NCBI RefSeq assembly: GCF_005938105.1
Contig: NZ_VCPE01000018.1
Coordinates: 1-64,000, forward strand
Reading direction: 5' to 3'
Source: Brucella haematophila
GTDB taxonomy: Bacteria; Pseudomonadota; Alphaproteobacteria; Rhizobiales; Rhizobiaceae
Length of the DNA: 64,000 nt
The notes under the pieces were generated by a model that saw only the letters and a program-made list of their open reading frames with translations, had not been told where the DNA came from and did no database searches. A program made the translations under genes and the position numbers. Position 1 is the first letter of the stretch, and every line of letters starts with the position of its first letter. Positions 63,282-64,000 of this stretch are shown here, piece by piece.

Positions 63282-64000
63282 ATGCAGGCGACTGAGATGC
63301 TGGAAGCCGATAAAGTGTTCGCCGGTTCCATCCCGGAAAATTACGAGCGCTATATGGTGCCGTTAATCTTCGAGCGTTACGCTGCGGATATGGCCGAACG
63401 TGTGGCCAGTCTTTCACCCGCAATCATTCTGGAAACCTGTGCCGGTACCGGTGCAGTCACGCGTGCTTTGGCACCGAGGCTGGGCAGCAGCGCCCATTAT
63501 ACTGCGAGTGATCTGAACCAACCGATGATTGATTTTGCGGCATCACGGCAACTGCCCGACAGCCGGATTGAATGGCGGCAGGCCGATGCTCTAGCATTGC
63601 CGTTTGAAGCGGCGCGCTTTGATGTGGTCTGCTGCCAGTTTGGTGCGATGTTTTTCCCCGACCGAATTGCCGGTTACCGGGAAGCGCGGCGCGTCCTGAA
63701 ACGTGGTGGACGGCTTCTGTTCAGCGTCTGGGATCGTATCGAGGAGAACATCTTCGCGGATGACGTAACGCATGCGCTTGCCGAGATATTTCCGCAGGAT
63801 CCACCACGTTTTCTGGCGCGGACACCGCATGGCTATCACGATACGGCGCTCATCCGAAGAGAACTTGAGGAAGCAGGATTCTCAAGTATCAGTATCGAGA
63901 CACGCGCCGAGCAAAGCTCCGCATCGTCACCGCGCCTTCCCGCCGTCGCTTACTGTCATGGAACTTTGCTTCGTCAGGAAATAGAAGCCAGAAATGCGAA
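63282..64000 (+). CDS. class I SAM-dependent methyltransferase, cut by the window end
   Basis: An open frame from ATG 63282 (or 63297) runs without a stop to the last base, giving about 239 residues. Motifs are ILETCAGTGAVTRAL (motif I, with Cys in place of Gly), YTASDLNQPM (motif II Asp), ADALALPFEAARFDVVCCQFG and VLKRGGRLLFSVWD, the UbiE/Methyltransf_11 arrangement. The N-terminal GSIPENYERYMVPLIFERYA is common in small methyltransferases of unknown substrate. The start is unclear because both ATG codons lack a strong ribosome site. Confidence 0.8.
   Translation, partial: MQATEMLEADKVFAGSIPENYERYMVPLIFERYAADMAERVASLSPAIILETCAGTGAVTRALAPRLGSSAHYTASDLNQPMIDFAASRQLPDSRIEWRQADALALPFEAARFDVVCCQFGAMFFPDRIAGYREARRVLKRGGRLLFSVWDRIEENIFADDVTHALAEIFPQDPPRFLARTPHGYHDTALIRRELEEAGFSSISIETRAEQSSASSPRLPAVAYCHGTLLRQEIEARNA

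Overview
The window looks like a chromosome of an alphaproteobacterium of the order Hyphomicrobiales (Rhizobiales), most likely Brucella/Ochrobactrum or a close relative. The basis is gene content (fused FhuB permease, RcnB-like protein, a wg/exp-type polysaccharide locus), the intergenic palindromes at 28906-28949 and 49936-50101, and codon usage. The genus is an inference from pattern recognition, not from a search.

Region 1 (1 to about 19.5 kb) is an accessory island that starts left of the window. Positions 1-10132 carry backbone genes typical of alphaproteobacterial integrative and conjugative elements: a DUF6499/DUF2285 regulator with a frameshift, DUF932, DUF736, a long ParB-like protein, a small membrane protein and a Cys-rich protein. 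Two of them (DUF932 and ParB-like) sit behind a duplicated leader of about 290 bp. Inside lies a DarT1-NADAR toxin-antitoxin pair whose toxin is split by an IS256-family element; removing the element and one target duplication restores a 172-codon reading frame exactly. Positions 10194-19465 hold five tightly packed plus-strand genes: a Fic protein, a SIR2-APAZ protein, a short Argonaute (together a SPARSA system), a PD-(D/E)xK protein and a very large Ski2-like helicase (together resembling Hachiman, HamAB). The Fic gene leads the run and has an apparent leaderless promoter overlapped by TATTTAAG repeats.

Region 2 (19.5-27.7 kb) begins with an AT-rich non-coding junction and then holds ordinary chromosomal genes: an RcnB-like protein, fhuBC, a LysR regulator divergent from a TauE/SafE permease with a near-perfect palindrome between them, an HPP-CBS membrane protein and an AI-2E family transporter.

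Region 3 (27.7-53.6 kb) is a surface polysaccharide locus. Its core order, RTX protein - HlyD-type adaptor - ABC exporter - MarR regulator - GT4 glycosyltransferase, is that of the Sinorhizobium meliloti galactoglucan cluster (expE1-expD2-expD1-expG-expC). Around it are further glycosyltransferases, three pyruvyltransferase-like proteins, a methyltransferase, a secreted glycoside-hydrolase-like protein and an SGNH hydrolase. A 13-bp palindrome, TTCAAAATTTGAA, occurs upstream of the RTX gene, between the exporter and the MarR gene, and upstream of the plus-strand glycosyltransferase operon, so it is the likely MarR operator tying the locus into one regulon.

Region 4 (53.6-64 kb) holds pbpC and a bacterial alpha-2-macroglobulin (a known pair), glutathione-independent formaldehyde dehydrogenase, a DUF488 protein and a methyltransferase gene that runs off the right end.

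No tRNA, rRNA or CRISPR array was recognised. The most notable content is the Fic-SPARSA-Hachiman-like run and the IS-broken DarT1-NADAR pair.
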